Program-made: the position numbers and the translations under genes | Notes under the pieces: generated by a model | Database searches by the model: none | What the model was told of the DNA's origin: nothing | What the model saw: the letters and a program-made list of their open reading frames with translations, nothing else | From: Arcuatula senhousia | Taxonomy: Eukaryota > Mollusca > Bivalvia > Mytilida > Mytilidae | Direction of reading: 5' to 3' | NCBI GenBank assembly: GCA_963971305.1 | Contig: OZ020313.1 | Location: forward strand, 24,654,602 to 24,718,601 | Length of the DNA stretch: 64,000 nucleotides | Shown: positions 35,346 to 45,850 of the stretch, piece by piece | Numbering within the stretch: the stretch's first letter is position 1 | Layout: every line of letters starts with the position of its first letter

Positions 35346-36589
35346 TGAAGGTGCTTTGCATTGTGTTACTTTCCAAAAGCATATGCATGGCAGTTTTTGT
35401 ATCTCTCTTAAGGACAACTGTCGTTTCCTATAGCAACAGATGATGATGTCAAGGAAATGATTGTTCATTCAGTTACCATTTCTGAAGAGAAAGGTTGCCA
35501 CCCTTCAATATTTTTAGTTGCGACGCTCGTTGAAGACAAACTCTGTAATTTAACGCTCCAATGAACAGTGAAAAAATTATTAAATATGACACAACAGAGC
35601 GTATCAATTGATTCGCTCAGCAAACAAGTTAGCTTATGGGACACTGCAGGCAACAATCGAACCATGAAATTTAACGATATCAATACTCGACCATATGAAA
35701 TATTAGTCCTTCCTTTTGATATCATGAACGCATTAAAATTACTGTATTTCAAGCATTTTGATTCAAATTAGTGTACAGTCACGTCCTTCTTTACATTTAC
35801 ATTTCAGGCCAAATAAACAAGTTTTCAAGTGTAATGTTGATTATTTAGCTTCGAGTAGGTAAGTAACATTAATGATTTAGAATCAAATATGCAAAATGAA
35901 TAATAAATATTTATTTTTATTACAATTACAAAATGAAATTTGAATTATGATAAAAGCAAATAGTCGTAAATTTTAATGACAGTTTGGCATGTAATTTGTG
36001 CACTCAAACAAAAAGTGATTTATTGTTAATATTCTATTATTAATATTTAGATCAAAACATTTAAGACTGTCTATGGCTCATTATATATCACGATGTTTTA
36101 ACTAGTCAACTTGAAGTTCGACTTTTTTTTACTTGTTCTTATATCCTAGTTCTTATCAAAAGAAGACAACGTCATACTTTGTAACAGATTATTGCATATT
36201 TGTAATTATTTTTTTTGGTAAGATTTTCATGCATGTTGATATATTACAAATGTAACATAAAATCTGCTTATATTTGTCTCCATTTGAAACCAATTCTACC
36301 ACGCAATTTCGACAGTTGTCGTAAATAAATGAATAGTTCTTTAGAACCCTTTTTATTGTAAAAAGCAAGATTATATTAAAAATTACAGATGTTGCCATAG
36401 CTAAATCCTATATTTTCGTACTAACCGGTGTATGGATTTTTATACAATTTTACACGAAAAAAAAAAGAATATTGTATGAAGATTTGCGTTACGAAATTTC
36501 AATTAACTCAGATATCTTTCAGTGAAATTTTTGGTCCAATATAAAGCCCAGTACGATTGCTTGCAGTCATTGATACATGTATACTTTAA
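35346..36589. other. No recognised gene; two short unassigned open frames
   Basis: Minus-strand 35465-35752 and plus-strand 35568-35771 are open for 95 and 67 codons, overlapping on opposite strands. Neither has a motif I recognise, so I do not call a gene. The rest is AT-rich. Confidence 0.35.
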
Positions 36590-36770
36590 CTGTTCTTAGT
36601 ATTAATTTGGTTCCCCAGTTTGGTATTTTTGGCTTATTGTTCTATGCTCTTCATAATCATAGTGTTTGGCATTTTCAATATTTTTGGTAGAGCGCCTCTG
36701 ATGAGTCTTGAATAGACGAAACGTGCGTCAGGCGTAGCAAAATGTATTGTCTGGAACTTTGTTGTCATTT
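36590..36770 (+). repeat. Dispersed repeat, copy 2 (TTATTGTTCTATGCT family)
   Basis: Matches 14950-15150. It carries GATGAGTCTTGAATAGACGA then AACGTGCGTCAGGCG. Confidence 0.5.
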
Positions 36771-37452
36771 TTTTTACATGCACGGGTTGTTACCGGCTAC
36801 CGGATAACACTGGCAAACTGAGGACAGTACAACATATTTAATGGTGTATGACTGTTAACAAATAAAAGTACAAGGAGAAGGAGAAAAGGGTAGACAGCAG
36901 TCTAGTCTTGGTCTGTTGTCCTCTTTTTTCTCCTAGTGTCTTTATGTGGCAATCGATAACCTGTACTATCCCGTGATCTGTAAAATTTTCAATCTTGAAT
37001 AATTGAAGTATAATTCTTGCTGTTTAAAGATAAATAATTGAACTTTATCGATTTGTCCTCCAATTAGAAACAGTTAAGAAAATAGTTTTATTTTAAAGAT
37101 CTCTTATAAACAAAGAAACCCAATAATGACAAACTTTGAGAGCGCTATATATAAATCCATAAAACTGTTGCGGATTTAACCAATTTAAAAGTGATTTGAA
37201 AAGGAAAATGTTTCATATCGGCGTACTTATAACCTTTTATGTGTGTCATTATTATATTTTTTATATCCTTTTACTATTCACTTTCTACATCCTGTTGTGC
37301 TTTCAAACTTTAATAGATTTAACAAGATGGTGTGTTTACTGAGCTGTGAGATTGAGGACGATAATTTTAAACATTTTCAATACGTATTTACTATATGAAG
37401 ATGTGGTTTTTGGTGCTTCATTAAAATCTTTTAAAAACTTGTGTTATTTCAG
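36771..37452. other. Upstream flank of MGAT4-like gene 1
   Basis: The segment ends in GTGTTATTTCAG (37441-37452), a good splice acceptor 9 bp before the start codon. This suggests an untranslated first exon further upstream, which I cannot locate. No promoter element can be named. Confidence 0.4.
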
Positions 37453-37461
37453 TAGGAGACA

Positions 37462-37585
37462 ATGAGAATATTTCCCCGAGGACGAAACCGGAAAACATGG
37501 ATTGTATTGAGTTGTTTAAGTTGTCTCGTAGTGTTGGTTAAAATTCACGACTTCTTCCTGGATATTAATCAGATTCATCCAACAG
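37462..37585 (+). CDS. MGAT4-like: MGAT4-like gene 1, coding exon 1 (signal anchor)
   Basis: Encodes residues 1-41: MRIFPRGRNRKT, then the hydrophobic WIVLSCLSCLVVLVK (13-27) and IHDFFLDINQIHPT. The basic N-terminus before a short hydrophobic segment is typical of Golgi type II signal anchors. The exon opens after the acceptor GTGTTATTTCAG, so the start is preceded by only 9 nt of this exon, and an upstream non-coding exon is likely. It ends ACAG|GTATTT in phase 1. The frame stays open into the intron by chance, but conserved-phase joining to 39143 is preferred. Confidence 0.8.
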
Positions 37586-38061
37586 GTATTTTTAAATACA
37601 AGGGCGGATCCAGAGGGGAGAGGTACGGGGGGATGGAAACCCGTGTTAGCCTTGTTGCTTGCAATTGAAAGATTTTGTAACTGTTATTTGGAAAAAAAAT
37701 TATCTGGACTCTTGTAGACCCCACTTTTAGTAATTTCGGGATCCGATCTTGTAAATATATATTTGTAAATTTGCAACAATTTGTGAGGAAGGGAGAAGTA
37801 CCTCTTCATATTATCATACATTCATTTGCTAAAAAGTAAAGCACGGCAATGTAAAAGTAGGACCGACCATCTAACATGCAACGCACGAGGGCATGTTATT
37901 CTTTTTTTCTAAAGATATCTATATAGTCTTACTGATTTTTATGAGAAAAAATATTCAAGTTGGCAGCTAAGGTTAAGAACACAACAACAAAAAATGGAGA
38001 TCTGCCGTACAAAATAATGTTTATCATGAAAATAAAGTTTGGTTTTGTTCTCTATAGAATT
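37586..38061. other. Intron 1 of gene 1, 5' part
   Basis: Starts GTATTT. Contains GGGCGGATCCAGAGGGG (37602), a dispersed-repeat word. No other feature before the element at 38062. Confidence 0.45.
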
Positions 38062-38770
38062 TTTTAGCTCACCTTGACAGAAGATACCATCACTTGATCT
38101 CCGTCGTCGTCTGTCGTCCGTTAACAATTATTCAAAAAACTTTTAACAGAATTTAATAAAACTTGGTATGATTGATCTTTATGGTGTCCTGCATTTAAGT
38201 CCTGTTACGATTTTTGATTCGTCAAAAACAGGGCCATCGTTGCTAAAAATAGACCAGGGGGTTCAGACTACTGTTTTTGGTTTGTAAATCAAAAGGTATA
38301 ATAGAAAAAGAAAATCTAATACAACCCTTCTTCAGCATCAAAAGATCTACAAAAGTCTCCATTTTGGTTGAAGTTGTCAGATGACCCCTTATAGGGGTTG
38401 TGGCCCTTTATAGGTCAAAAATAGCGTTTTATCCTGTTTTTGCCCTATAGACTGAAAACTATTGCAGATAAAGAAATGTCTCCATAGAGTTGAAGTTGTT
38501 ATATGACCCCTTGTATAAGTTATGGCCCTTTAAAGGTCAAAACAGCGCCTTTTCATGTCTTTGTCCTATGGAATGAAGACCCTTGTAGATAGAGAATAGC
38601 TGTTGCTTGCTTAAACCTTCAGCTCATCAAATTCTACAAAAGTTTCCAATTGGCTCATTAAGCTCTACAGGAGTATCCATTGAGTCCAAGTTGTCAGATG
38701 ACCCCTTACAGAAGACCCCTTATGGCTTAAGGACCAGGTGAGGGATTCAGGCTCCCGGGAGCCTCTTGTT
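38062..38770 (+). mobile_element. Helitron-like composite, subfamily a, in intron 1
   Basis: TTTTTAGCTCACCTTGACAG opens the element, followed by CCGTCGTCGTCTGTCGTCCG. Core units follow with TGACCCCTTATAGGGGTTGT and CCATAGAGTTGAAGTTG blocks. The end is CCAGGTGAGGGATTCAGGCT then CCCGGGAGCCTCTTGTT. The 5' palindrome is eroded. It is inserted in the sense direction of the host gene. Confidence 0.75.
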
Positions 38771-39142
38771 ATAAAAATCTTACCAGAAAAACGCCACGGC
38801 TTCTAATAAAATGGTCAGTTAACAATTAAAGATTGTTTGTTTCTATGGCAGCAAATAAACGTTGGGAAAATCCTTTCATTTACGGTACGCACTCTGTAGT
38901 AGAATTGCGTTTATTGTTATTTCATATTCAATTATAAATGTATATCCATTTTCAAATGCGATTTGATTTCACCGTATTTCCATAGTATGGTTATACAAAA
39001 GTATATGTCAGCTTTACAGGAATAGGACACCAGTAAAATTGCCGAGCATACACATTAAATGGGCCTAAAGTACGAATATTTCATTACGAATTCAAATTTG
39101 AAGATTTTATTATTTCTTTTCAAATTTTATACTTTATTGCAG
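38771..39142. other. Intron 1 of gene 1, 3' part
   Basis: Ends in ACTTTATTGCAG before the microexon. No other feature was seen. Confidence 0.45.
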
Positions 39143-39171
39143 GCAATTTTCTTTATCTTCAACATATTCAG
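39143..39171 (+). CDS. MGAT4-like: MGAT4-like gene 1, coding exon 2 (29-nt microexon)
   Basis: Acceptor ACTTTATTGCAG and donor CAG|GTATGT bound 29 nt. Joined to the single leftover base of exon 1 it reads G-NFLYLQHIQ (residues 42-51) and returns the frame to phase 0, exactly matching exon 3. The phase fit on both sides and strong splice consensus are the evidence; the peptide is stalk sequence with no motif of its own. A transcript would settle it. Confidence 0.7.
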
Positions 39172-39237
39172 GTATGTATATGTAGATATATGATTTATTT
39201 TGAAACTATTTTTTTTTCTTCTTTCAAATTTTAAACC

Positions 39238-41273
39238 CAAGGCCGTAAATTGCCTCCGATGAAAGAGGAGGCAGTACCAGAAGGCGGGGGTCTGGGGCCG
39301 CCCAGGCCCCCATAAGCTTTGGATTTTTCAAGAAAACAAATTCAGTTTTATTGCAAATCCTGATACAATTTCTATTAATATTTATTAAAGGTAGTTGTTA
39401 TAATAAAAAGATTAACAAGGAGGTGCTAAATGCAATCTATATTCATATACTTTTGTAAGTTTAAATTGCAAAAATCTTTAACATCGAACTTTTATGACTT
39501 TAAACTAGAAACTAAGATGTTTTTTAACAAGACCCACCATTGGGTGGTACTAAGGCCACTAATATGCTTATCTATGTCTTGAACCCCGAAAACTAAGGGA
39601 GCAAAAAACACATAGAACTGTTTGTATGGTGCATCCATAGAGTTATGATATCATAACTCCATGGTGAATCCCATGGTGAATGTGTTAACTTCTTTCTCAG
39701 ATAAAGACCATAAGGATACATATTGGACATATTGACTGGTTTTCATTGCCTGTTTTAACGTTCTTAAGTTAAATATTAAGGCCGGCGGTAACAACATTGC
39801 AAAAACTCAGAAAGACATGTAATGGTATTAGATCGAATTGAACAAAAAGGGAAACTGAATCTTCCAAGATAGACTGACAAATTGACAGACAAGTTAAATG
39901 CAGTATTTGAAACGACAACATATTGTTAGAAAATCTAGAAAAAAGATATTTAACATAAGTATGAAGTCATTTGCAAATATATATAGAAATGTAGTGGTCA
40001 CTTTAAAACTATACAGTCATTCATTTATTAACTGATGTAACTTGAGCAGCAGACTGTGTGCAGAACTTTTACGGAGTTATCAATTTCATTATTAATAAAA
40101 AGCTTCGCCGAGCGCAGCATGATACGACCGCAACATGTTGAACCCTGTACGTTTTAGGCCCAATATGGATAGTCAATTGCTCTGGACATATGCAGCCCAT
40201 GGTGGACTGACAAAGGTTTTTGACACATGCAGCTTTTGGTGAACTTTCTAAATTCACATTTTAAAAGGAATTATTTTTTTTCAAAAGGAGATCAATCAGA
40301 CCACAAATAAATAAGTTTCGATTTTGGCCCCTAATTTCATAACAAGGGAAAAGGGGGGGGGGGGGGTCGCAAAAATTAATTCTCAATTTTGTATCCACTA
40401 TTTGACAAGAACAAACATGCAAAAAAAATTTTCAACATCGGATCACAAGTAAAAAAAATTCCATTTTGGTCCCTTTTGGCCCCTCATTACATAATAAGGG
40501 GGAAAAGATGGGGGTAGCAAAAATAAATTCTCAATTTTGCATCCGCTATTTGACAAGAACAAACATGCAAAAAAAATTTTCAAAATCGGTCCACTAATAA
40601 AAATGTTTCGATTTTGGCCCCTTTTAGGGCCGTAACCCCTATAAGGGGTCATCTGACAACTTCGACCCTATGGAGACTTTTGTAGAGCTAAATGAGCTGA
40701 ACAATTAAGCAAGCCACAGCTTTTTGCTATCTGCAATAGTTTTCATACTATAGGGCAAAAACATGAAAAAATGCTATTTTTCACCTTTAAGGGGCCGTAA
40801 CCCCTATAAGGGGTCATCTGACAACTTCGACCAAATGGAGACTTTTGTAGAACTTTTGATCCTGAAGCAGTAGGGTGGCATCAGATTTCATCTATCTCTT
40901 ATACTTTTTGAATTACAAGCCAAAAACAGTAGTCTGACCCCCCTGGTCTATTTTTAGCCACAGCGGCCATGTTTTTTGACGAATCAAAACTTGAAACACA
41001 TCTTTAGTGCATGACACCCTATTGATCAATCATACCAAGTTTCATTGAATTCTGTTCAGTAGTTTCAGAGGAAAAGATTTTTGAAAAAGTTATTGTACGA
41101 ACAAACTAAAAGTTGCAATTTGGCCCCTTTTGGCCCTTAATTTCTAAACGAAAAAAGGGGGGACTCCCAAAATCAATCCCATCCATCCTTTAATGGTAAG
41201 AAATGTCATTGTCAAATTTCATTGGATTTGGATAACTAGAACTAAAGTTATCGTGTATACACTAAAGTTAACA

Positions 41274-41305
<32 letters not shown>

Positions 41306-41669
41306 CGACAGCATCATACCATTATACGTCCGCAAATTTTTTGCGGTCGTATAAAAATGCATCAGAACCTAAAATCATACATGTATAACCTATGAACGGT
41401 TTCACGGTAGCTTAAAAGAACATTTTCAATAGCAATCATCTGTATGATGCTTTTAAATATTTGCTACTACTATTTAATAAGACCTTAGTTTTTTTAGTAT
41501 GAAAACTTTTAAAGATTTGAATGGAACAATCAAAATGATGTTTGAAGACAGATTCCAACATGAAGTGGAGATACGAAGCAATCTTCTCTTAACCTTTTTT
41601 CTAGGTTTTTTTTTTTAAAAAACTGAGGAGGCAGCTGCCTCCTCTGCCTCTATGTAATTTACGGCCTTG
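39238..41669. mobile_element. 2.4-kb DNA transposon with 14-bp TIRs and TAAACC duplication
   Basis: The ends CAAGGCCGTAAATT (39238-39251) and AATTTACGGCCTTG (41656-41669) are exact inverse repeats. Just inside each is a GAGGAGGCAG motif and its inverse. TAAACC directly flanks both ends (39232-39237 and 41670-41675), a 6-bp target duplication. No transposase was recognised, so the element is non-autonomous. It carries the Helitron-like insert at 40096-41357 and starts 66 bp after a microexon donor. Confidence 0.75.
40096..41357 (-). mobile_element. Helitron-like composite, subfamily b (ATACGACCGCAA terminus)
   Basis: In its own direction (minus) it starts TTTTTATACGACCGCAAAAA with a hairpin (ATACGACCGCAAA/TTTGCGGACGTAT, 41325-41352), then a GTCGTCGTCGTCG microsatellite (41270-41310). 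Core units carry GGTCGAAGTTGTCAGATGAC and CCCTTATAGGGGTTACGG. At the far end is the inverse terminus (40122-40133 on plus) and a stem-loop GCTGCGCTCGGCGAAGC (40102-40118), followed by TTTTTATT. The core is that of subfamily a element 49254-50942, but the termini differ. Confidence 0.75.
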
Positions 41670-41773
41670 TAAACCTAAGTTCATCTTATACGTCGTAACT
41701 GCGTAAAGACAATGAAACATAACTTATTCCCTGTATCAATATTTGGTCAAGACAATGTATATTGTTTGATTTT

Positions 41774-41958
41774 GGACCGACCATTTAATTTTCAAGGCAG
41801 GAAGGGGGGCTTGTTTTTATTTGATAAAAAAAAAATGAATTGAATTTTTGACGAAAAAATATTTTGGCAGCAGAGGTTCTGAAAATAATGCTTATTAGAA
41901 CCCTTTTTTTGCTGTGATGGTATTAAAACGTCTCCCTTGAAGTTAGATGGCCGGTCCC
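41774..41958. mobile_element. TTA-type MITE, copy 2
   Basis: GGACCGACCATTTAATTTTC (left) and CTTGAAGTTAGATGGCCGGT then CCC (right) are inverse ends, with TTA at 41959-41961. The centre contains AAAAATATTTTGGCAGCAGA. Confidence 0.65.
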
Positions 41959-42206
41959 TTATTCCATGTATGAATATTTTGCAAAGTCAGTGTTATTAAG
42001 GAACATTTTAGGACTTTACCGTAATAATACCTGACTGTAAAAACTAGTCCTAAAAGTCAATTCTTCGAGAGCGAAACCTAGAGACCTAAGTTTACTGTTA
42101 CACGCATTAATGTTTGCATTTTAAAGATTTTGTTGTACACAAGTTTGTTTTAGTCCTAGTCTTTGATAACCAAATGGTACACTTTTATCATTTGTTGATC
42201 TTTTAG

Positions 42207-42329
42207 AATGAAACCATAATAAGTTGGAAAAATAAAACAGAAGTTCGAAACCAGACACTGTTACAACTGGTTACCGCTTCTCCCCATGCAGAAGTTTTAC
42301 ACGTGGTCACAGATTCTACCAATCAACAG
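42207..42329 (+). CDS. MGAT4-like: MGAT4-like gene 1, coding exon 3 (stalk)
   Basis: Encodes residues 52-92, NETIISWKNKTEVRNQTLLQ then LVTASPHAEVLHVVTDSTNQQ, in 41 whole codons. Bounded by acceptor TTGATCTTTTAG and donor CAG|GTGAGT, phase 0 on both sides. Three N-glycosylation sequons (NET, NKT, NQT) fit a luminal stalk between the anchor and the catalytic domain. Vertebrate MGAT4 stalks are coiled-coil and poorly conserved, so no direct match is expected. Confidence 0.8.
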
Positions 42330-42635
42330 GTGAGTTTGGCATACGACCGGAACTGTGACACATCACATGTATAGCAATTGATTTTTGTTTACCAAATCTC
42401 GACCAGAATCTCAATGTATTGGGATACGGTCCCTGTTTCCGGTTGGAAACTGTCATTGAAGCAGCCAACTCTGGTGGTGGTGTGTCATAAACTGCATGAT
42501 TCATAGCACACAGCGTCACTGTAGAGGATTCTGGCCTATAGTCACGACAATAAACTTCCTTTTGATTGACCTAACAAATTTATATAGGGCATTAGAATTA
42601 AGACAGTTATCAGACAGGAACCGATTACTATTCCG

Positions 42636-42830
42636 ATGCACCTGAGTTCACTCTTGTAACGACTTGAGTTCGCGTTTGTTGATTTCCGTTGTGTTTCTTC
42701 GTGCTTTTCTTGTATGTTTTTACCGGTTTCGTCGTTGCCCATTCGGACTTTTGACAATCGAATGCCCCGCCCCATTGGTGCCTCTTTTCTTCTTACAATT
42801 TTTAAATCAGTTGACAAAAAAGATATAACA
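42636..42830 (+). repeat. Dispersed repeat (GAGTTCGCG family), copy 3
   Basis: CACCTGAGTTCACTCTTGTA then ACGACTTGAGTTCGCG, TTGATTTCCGTT, TACCGGTTTCGTCGTTGCCC and GACTTTTGACA. It matches 35120-35345 and the inverse at 27885-28015. The 144-codon minus-strand frame here is repeat-derived. Confidence 0.6.
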
Positions 42831-43678
42831 CATAACACGATGAGAAACAAACAACAAAACAAACAACCCTCCCATAAAAACACTAAATTGCAAATTTGAA
42901 ATTTAGTTTCAGGAAATTCAGGATTAAAACCGAAAAATGAAAACATGCATATTTTTGTGTTGTCATGACATTTCAAATAGTATTACCTTGTTGAAAATGT
43001 TTTGTATTGCCATGAATATACTATTTCATATATTATTACTTTGTGGTAAACAAAGCAGAATTAAAATGTTTTCACACGATTCAGCATATTCACATGCTCA
43101 AAACAATTATTGAATCATCAACAATGAAATATTATTGAAAACGTGTTTCCATTCTATTAAACACTTTGAATTTTTCATTAGTTTTTCTCTTTGTTCTTTG
43201 CATTCTATATTCACTGTACATAATTTTTCTTTAATAATTCACGATGTTTTGCAAGCTTTTATCAAAGCGATAAATGTTCTGAAACCCTTTTTTATACTTA
43301 GCGATAAGGTTTTTTAGGGGCAGACTGGTTATCGTTACATTTTTCTACTGATGAACCTTCTTCAAACACGAGTCGATTTACATTTCACTATTGGATATGG
43401 CAGTTTCTTCGGGGTTTTGTGTTCATCTGGGCACTCTGGTTCATTAGCCATTAAAACAACAGCGCTGTTTGGCTCAGGTGGCTCGAAAAGAGTGTTAAAC
43501 ACGACAAGCACCTGCGATTACTTTTGGTTAGAATAACTCTAAAGAGTCTTGCAATGATGAAACGATCTTCAAGCATTGCATAATTTACTACTAATCTGTG
43601 ATACAGGCATGTTAGAATTTTTAGTTGGAAGCCAAGGCCGCATAGGGTATTGACCATCATTCCAAACTTTTAATTTGA
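42831..43678. other. Intron 3 sequence, nothing recognised
   Basis: May include the 5' part of the RT element, but no homologous block could be identified. Confidence 0.35.
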
Positions 43679-43777
43679 AACTTTGTTGTCCGATTTTTTG
43701 TTAATGTTATAGAACCTCTATGGTACATTTACTTTAAGTTTTATAGGAAATATACGACATATTATCTGGATGTTTTA

Positions 43778-45205
43778 ATGCATGAAATTAAAGGCTCATG
43801 TACTTTCGTTCCCGTGCAAGCTACAGAAACCAGTATTATTGACGATCATGTCATAGCAACCACAGCACTTCGAGCAGCCCCTACATACAATAAATTACCT
43901 ACTATGTACTGGATACCTAAATTACACAAAAACCCATATAAATCCCGTTTTATTTCTGCATCAAGTAAATGTTCCTTAACCAATATTTCTAAAGTCTTGT
44001 CTCTTGCTTTAACTACAATGAAAGAATTTATCATCCGATACTGTGATAAAATTTTCGAAAATAGTGGAATAAATCATTTTTGGAGTGTTAAAAATGCTCT
44101 TGATGTTTTAGACAAACTTCGGGCATTTGAAAATACTTTTCAATCCGTAGACAGCTATGACTTTTCCACTTTATATACTAATCTACCTCACAATCTTATC
44201 AAAAAGAAATTTGAATATTTAATTAAATGGTGCTTTGACAAATCTAAAAGTGACTACATCTGTTCTAAAGTGTCACAAGTATTTAGTAAATCGTTTTTTA
44301 GTAACGAAACCCACAAAGGTTATGTTAATTGGACCGACATAGAAGTTATAACTGCATTAAACTTTCTTTTAGATAATATTTACATCCGGTTCGGTAAACA
44401 AATATATCGCCAAGTCATTGGTATTCCAATGGGAACCAATTGTGCTCCACTCATAGCTGATCTGTTTTTATATTGTTACGAATCACAGTTTATGGCCAAG
44501 CTACAAAAAGACCCAAACAAAAACCACCTTATCGAAACTTTTAACAATACATATAGGTACTTAGATGACATACTTGCTCTAAACAACCCCACATTCTCAA
44601 ATTTTATAAATGATATATATCCTAAAGAATTAACCCTAAATAAAGCAAACTCAACCGACAGTAGATGTCCATTTCTAGATTTGGACTTAAGCATTATCAA
44701 TGGTAGATTACACACTAAAGTATATGATAAACGGGATGACTTTTCATTCCCAATAGTTAATTTTCCGTTACTTGAAGGAGACGTACCATTAGCTCCAGCT
44801 TACGGGGTATACATTTCACAATTAGTCAGGTATGCTCGCATTTGCAGTGATGTGTTTGATTTTAATGATAAAAACCGTCTTATTACAGAAAAATTGCTAA
44901 AACAAGGTTACCGTTACCACAAATTAGTCAAATCTTTTACAAAATTTGCACATAAATATGGACATCTCATCGAAAAATTTGATTGTACACGTAGATTTCT
45001 GATTGTTAAAGGAATATCTCATCTTGACTTTTATAGCAATGTAGTTTATAAAGCACAAAAATTCAAAAACAACCTTATGGAAATTAAAAACTGGCTTAAA
45101 AGCCTTTTGAAAAAAGGATACGAATTCAATGTTTTAGTAAAATCTTTGCATTTGGTATGTTTTGGCAGAAATATTGATAGCTTGATAGTAACTTTAAAAC
45201 GTTAA
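43778..45205 (+). CDS. Intact reverse transcriptase, probably Penelope-like
   Basis: An uninterrupted 475-codon frame (open from 43679) encodes a reverse transcriptase. Visible motifs are YWIPKLHKNPYKSRFISAS (44-62), motif A SYDFSTLYTNLP (126-137), motif B IGIPMGTNCAP (214-224), motif C YRYLDDILAL (259-268), and the post-catalytic FLDLDLSIINGRLHTKVYDK (299-318). The order PKLHK, STLYTNLP, PMGTNCAP and LDD, plus the FLD-G-L-T-VY-K block, resembles Penelope-like elements. No GIY-YIG endonuclease follows, and no RNase H or integrase is present. The start ATG is the first in frame, but homology may extend upstream (KYTTYYLDVL just before it). It lies inside intron 3 of gene 1, same strand. It has no stops or frameshifts, so the insertion may be fairly recent. 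Clade assignment is the uncertain part. Confidence 0.75.
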   Translation: MHEIKGSCTFVPVQATETSIIDDHVIATTALRAAPTYNKLPTMYWIPKLHKNPYKSRFISASSKCSLTNISKVLSLALTTMKEFIIRYCDKIFENSGINHFWSVKNALDVLDKLRAFENTFQSVDSYDFSTLYTNLPHNLIKKKFEYLIKWCFDKSKSDYICSKVSQVFSKSFFSNETHKGYVNWTDIEVITALNFLLDNIYIRFGKQIYRQVIGIPMGTNCAPLIADLFLYCYESQFMAKLQKDPNKNHLIETFNNTYRYLDDILALNNPTFSNFINDIYPKELTLNKANSTDSRCPFLDLDLSIINGRLHTKVYDKRDDFSFPIVNFPLLEGDVPLAPAYGVYISQLVRYARICSDVFDFNDKNRLITEKLLKQGYRYHKLVKSFTKFAHKYGHLIEKFDCTRRFLIVKGISHLDFYSNVVYKAQKFKNNLMEIKNWLKSLLKKGYEFNVLVKSLHLVCFGRNIDSLIVTLKR

Positions 45206-45850
45206 ATTTTCACTTTGTATCCACTGTATTATTTATAAGCACCACAGCGATCAAGTATGTCGGTTCTGTATGGTGATACAACTCTTAATCATTCATTGTT
45301 TTGACGTGGGGTGTCGGATTTAGAACTGATGTATTTGATTTTTTTACATCAATCGATAAATGTTTCTTAGCTAGTTGTCAGTAACTTCGAGTGTTCTCAA
45401 GAGAGTTCCTCCTTGTCTTGTTGTTTTCGTACAGTATTTTGTCTTAGGTTCTCTCTTGTTGAATTGAACTTTTGTCGATTGAGTTTTACAGTGTGTTTTA
45501 TATGTAGCTTTGTGCAAGCTTATCAATAGGGGGAAGGTTGGATCCAAAAAACTAGTTTAACCCCGCCACATTTTATATGTGCCTGTCCTAAGCCAGGAAA
45601 CTTTGCCAAAGCCTTTGTTTGTCCTTGTCATTCTATGTTAACTGTTTTATGTCAAGAATTGAGTCTTTCGTTGATGATTTAGGGATTGGTTTTGATACTT
45701 TTGTATTGTTTTATAAGTCTTGGGCCAATGCAAGACGGTAAGCAGTGACCTATGGTCATGTTGAAGACTGCTTGCTGTTTTCCGTTGTGATTTTTTGAAT
45801 TGCTGTTTGTTTATGTTTGTTGTGTCGCGTACACTTATTCCACATCTCAT
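45206..45850 (+). mobile_element. 3' tail of the RT-bearing element
   Basis: Follows the RT stop codon directly. Landmarks are TCAAGAGAGTTCCTCCTTG, AACCCCGCCACATTTTATAT, TAAGCCAGGAAAC and the end TTGTGTCGCGTACACTTATT then CCACATCTCAT. Parts of it recur at 5361-5750, 13309-13408, 13512-14030, 48380-48660, 55497-55762 and 56050-56180, always 5'-truncated relative to the RT. That is the pattern expected of target-primed retroelements. Confidence 0.65.

Noticed and set aside
35094..35468. Minus-strand 124-codon open frame as a gene
   Set aside because: It crosses the same dispersed repeat; similarity to other frames in the window is repeat-derived.
35465..35771. Overlapping 95- and 67-codon frames as host exons
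   Set aside because: Opposite-strand overlap, no motif, no convincing splice context.
42542..42976. Minus-strand 144-codon open frame as a gene
   Set aside because: Much of it is a dispersed repeat also present at 35120-35345 and 27885-28015, and the peptide has no domain.
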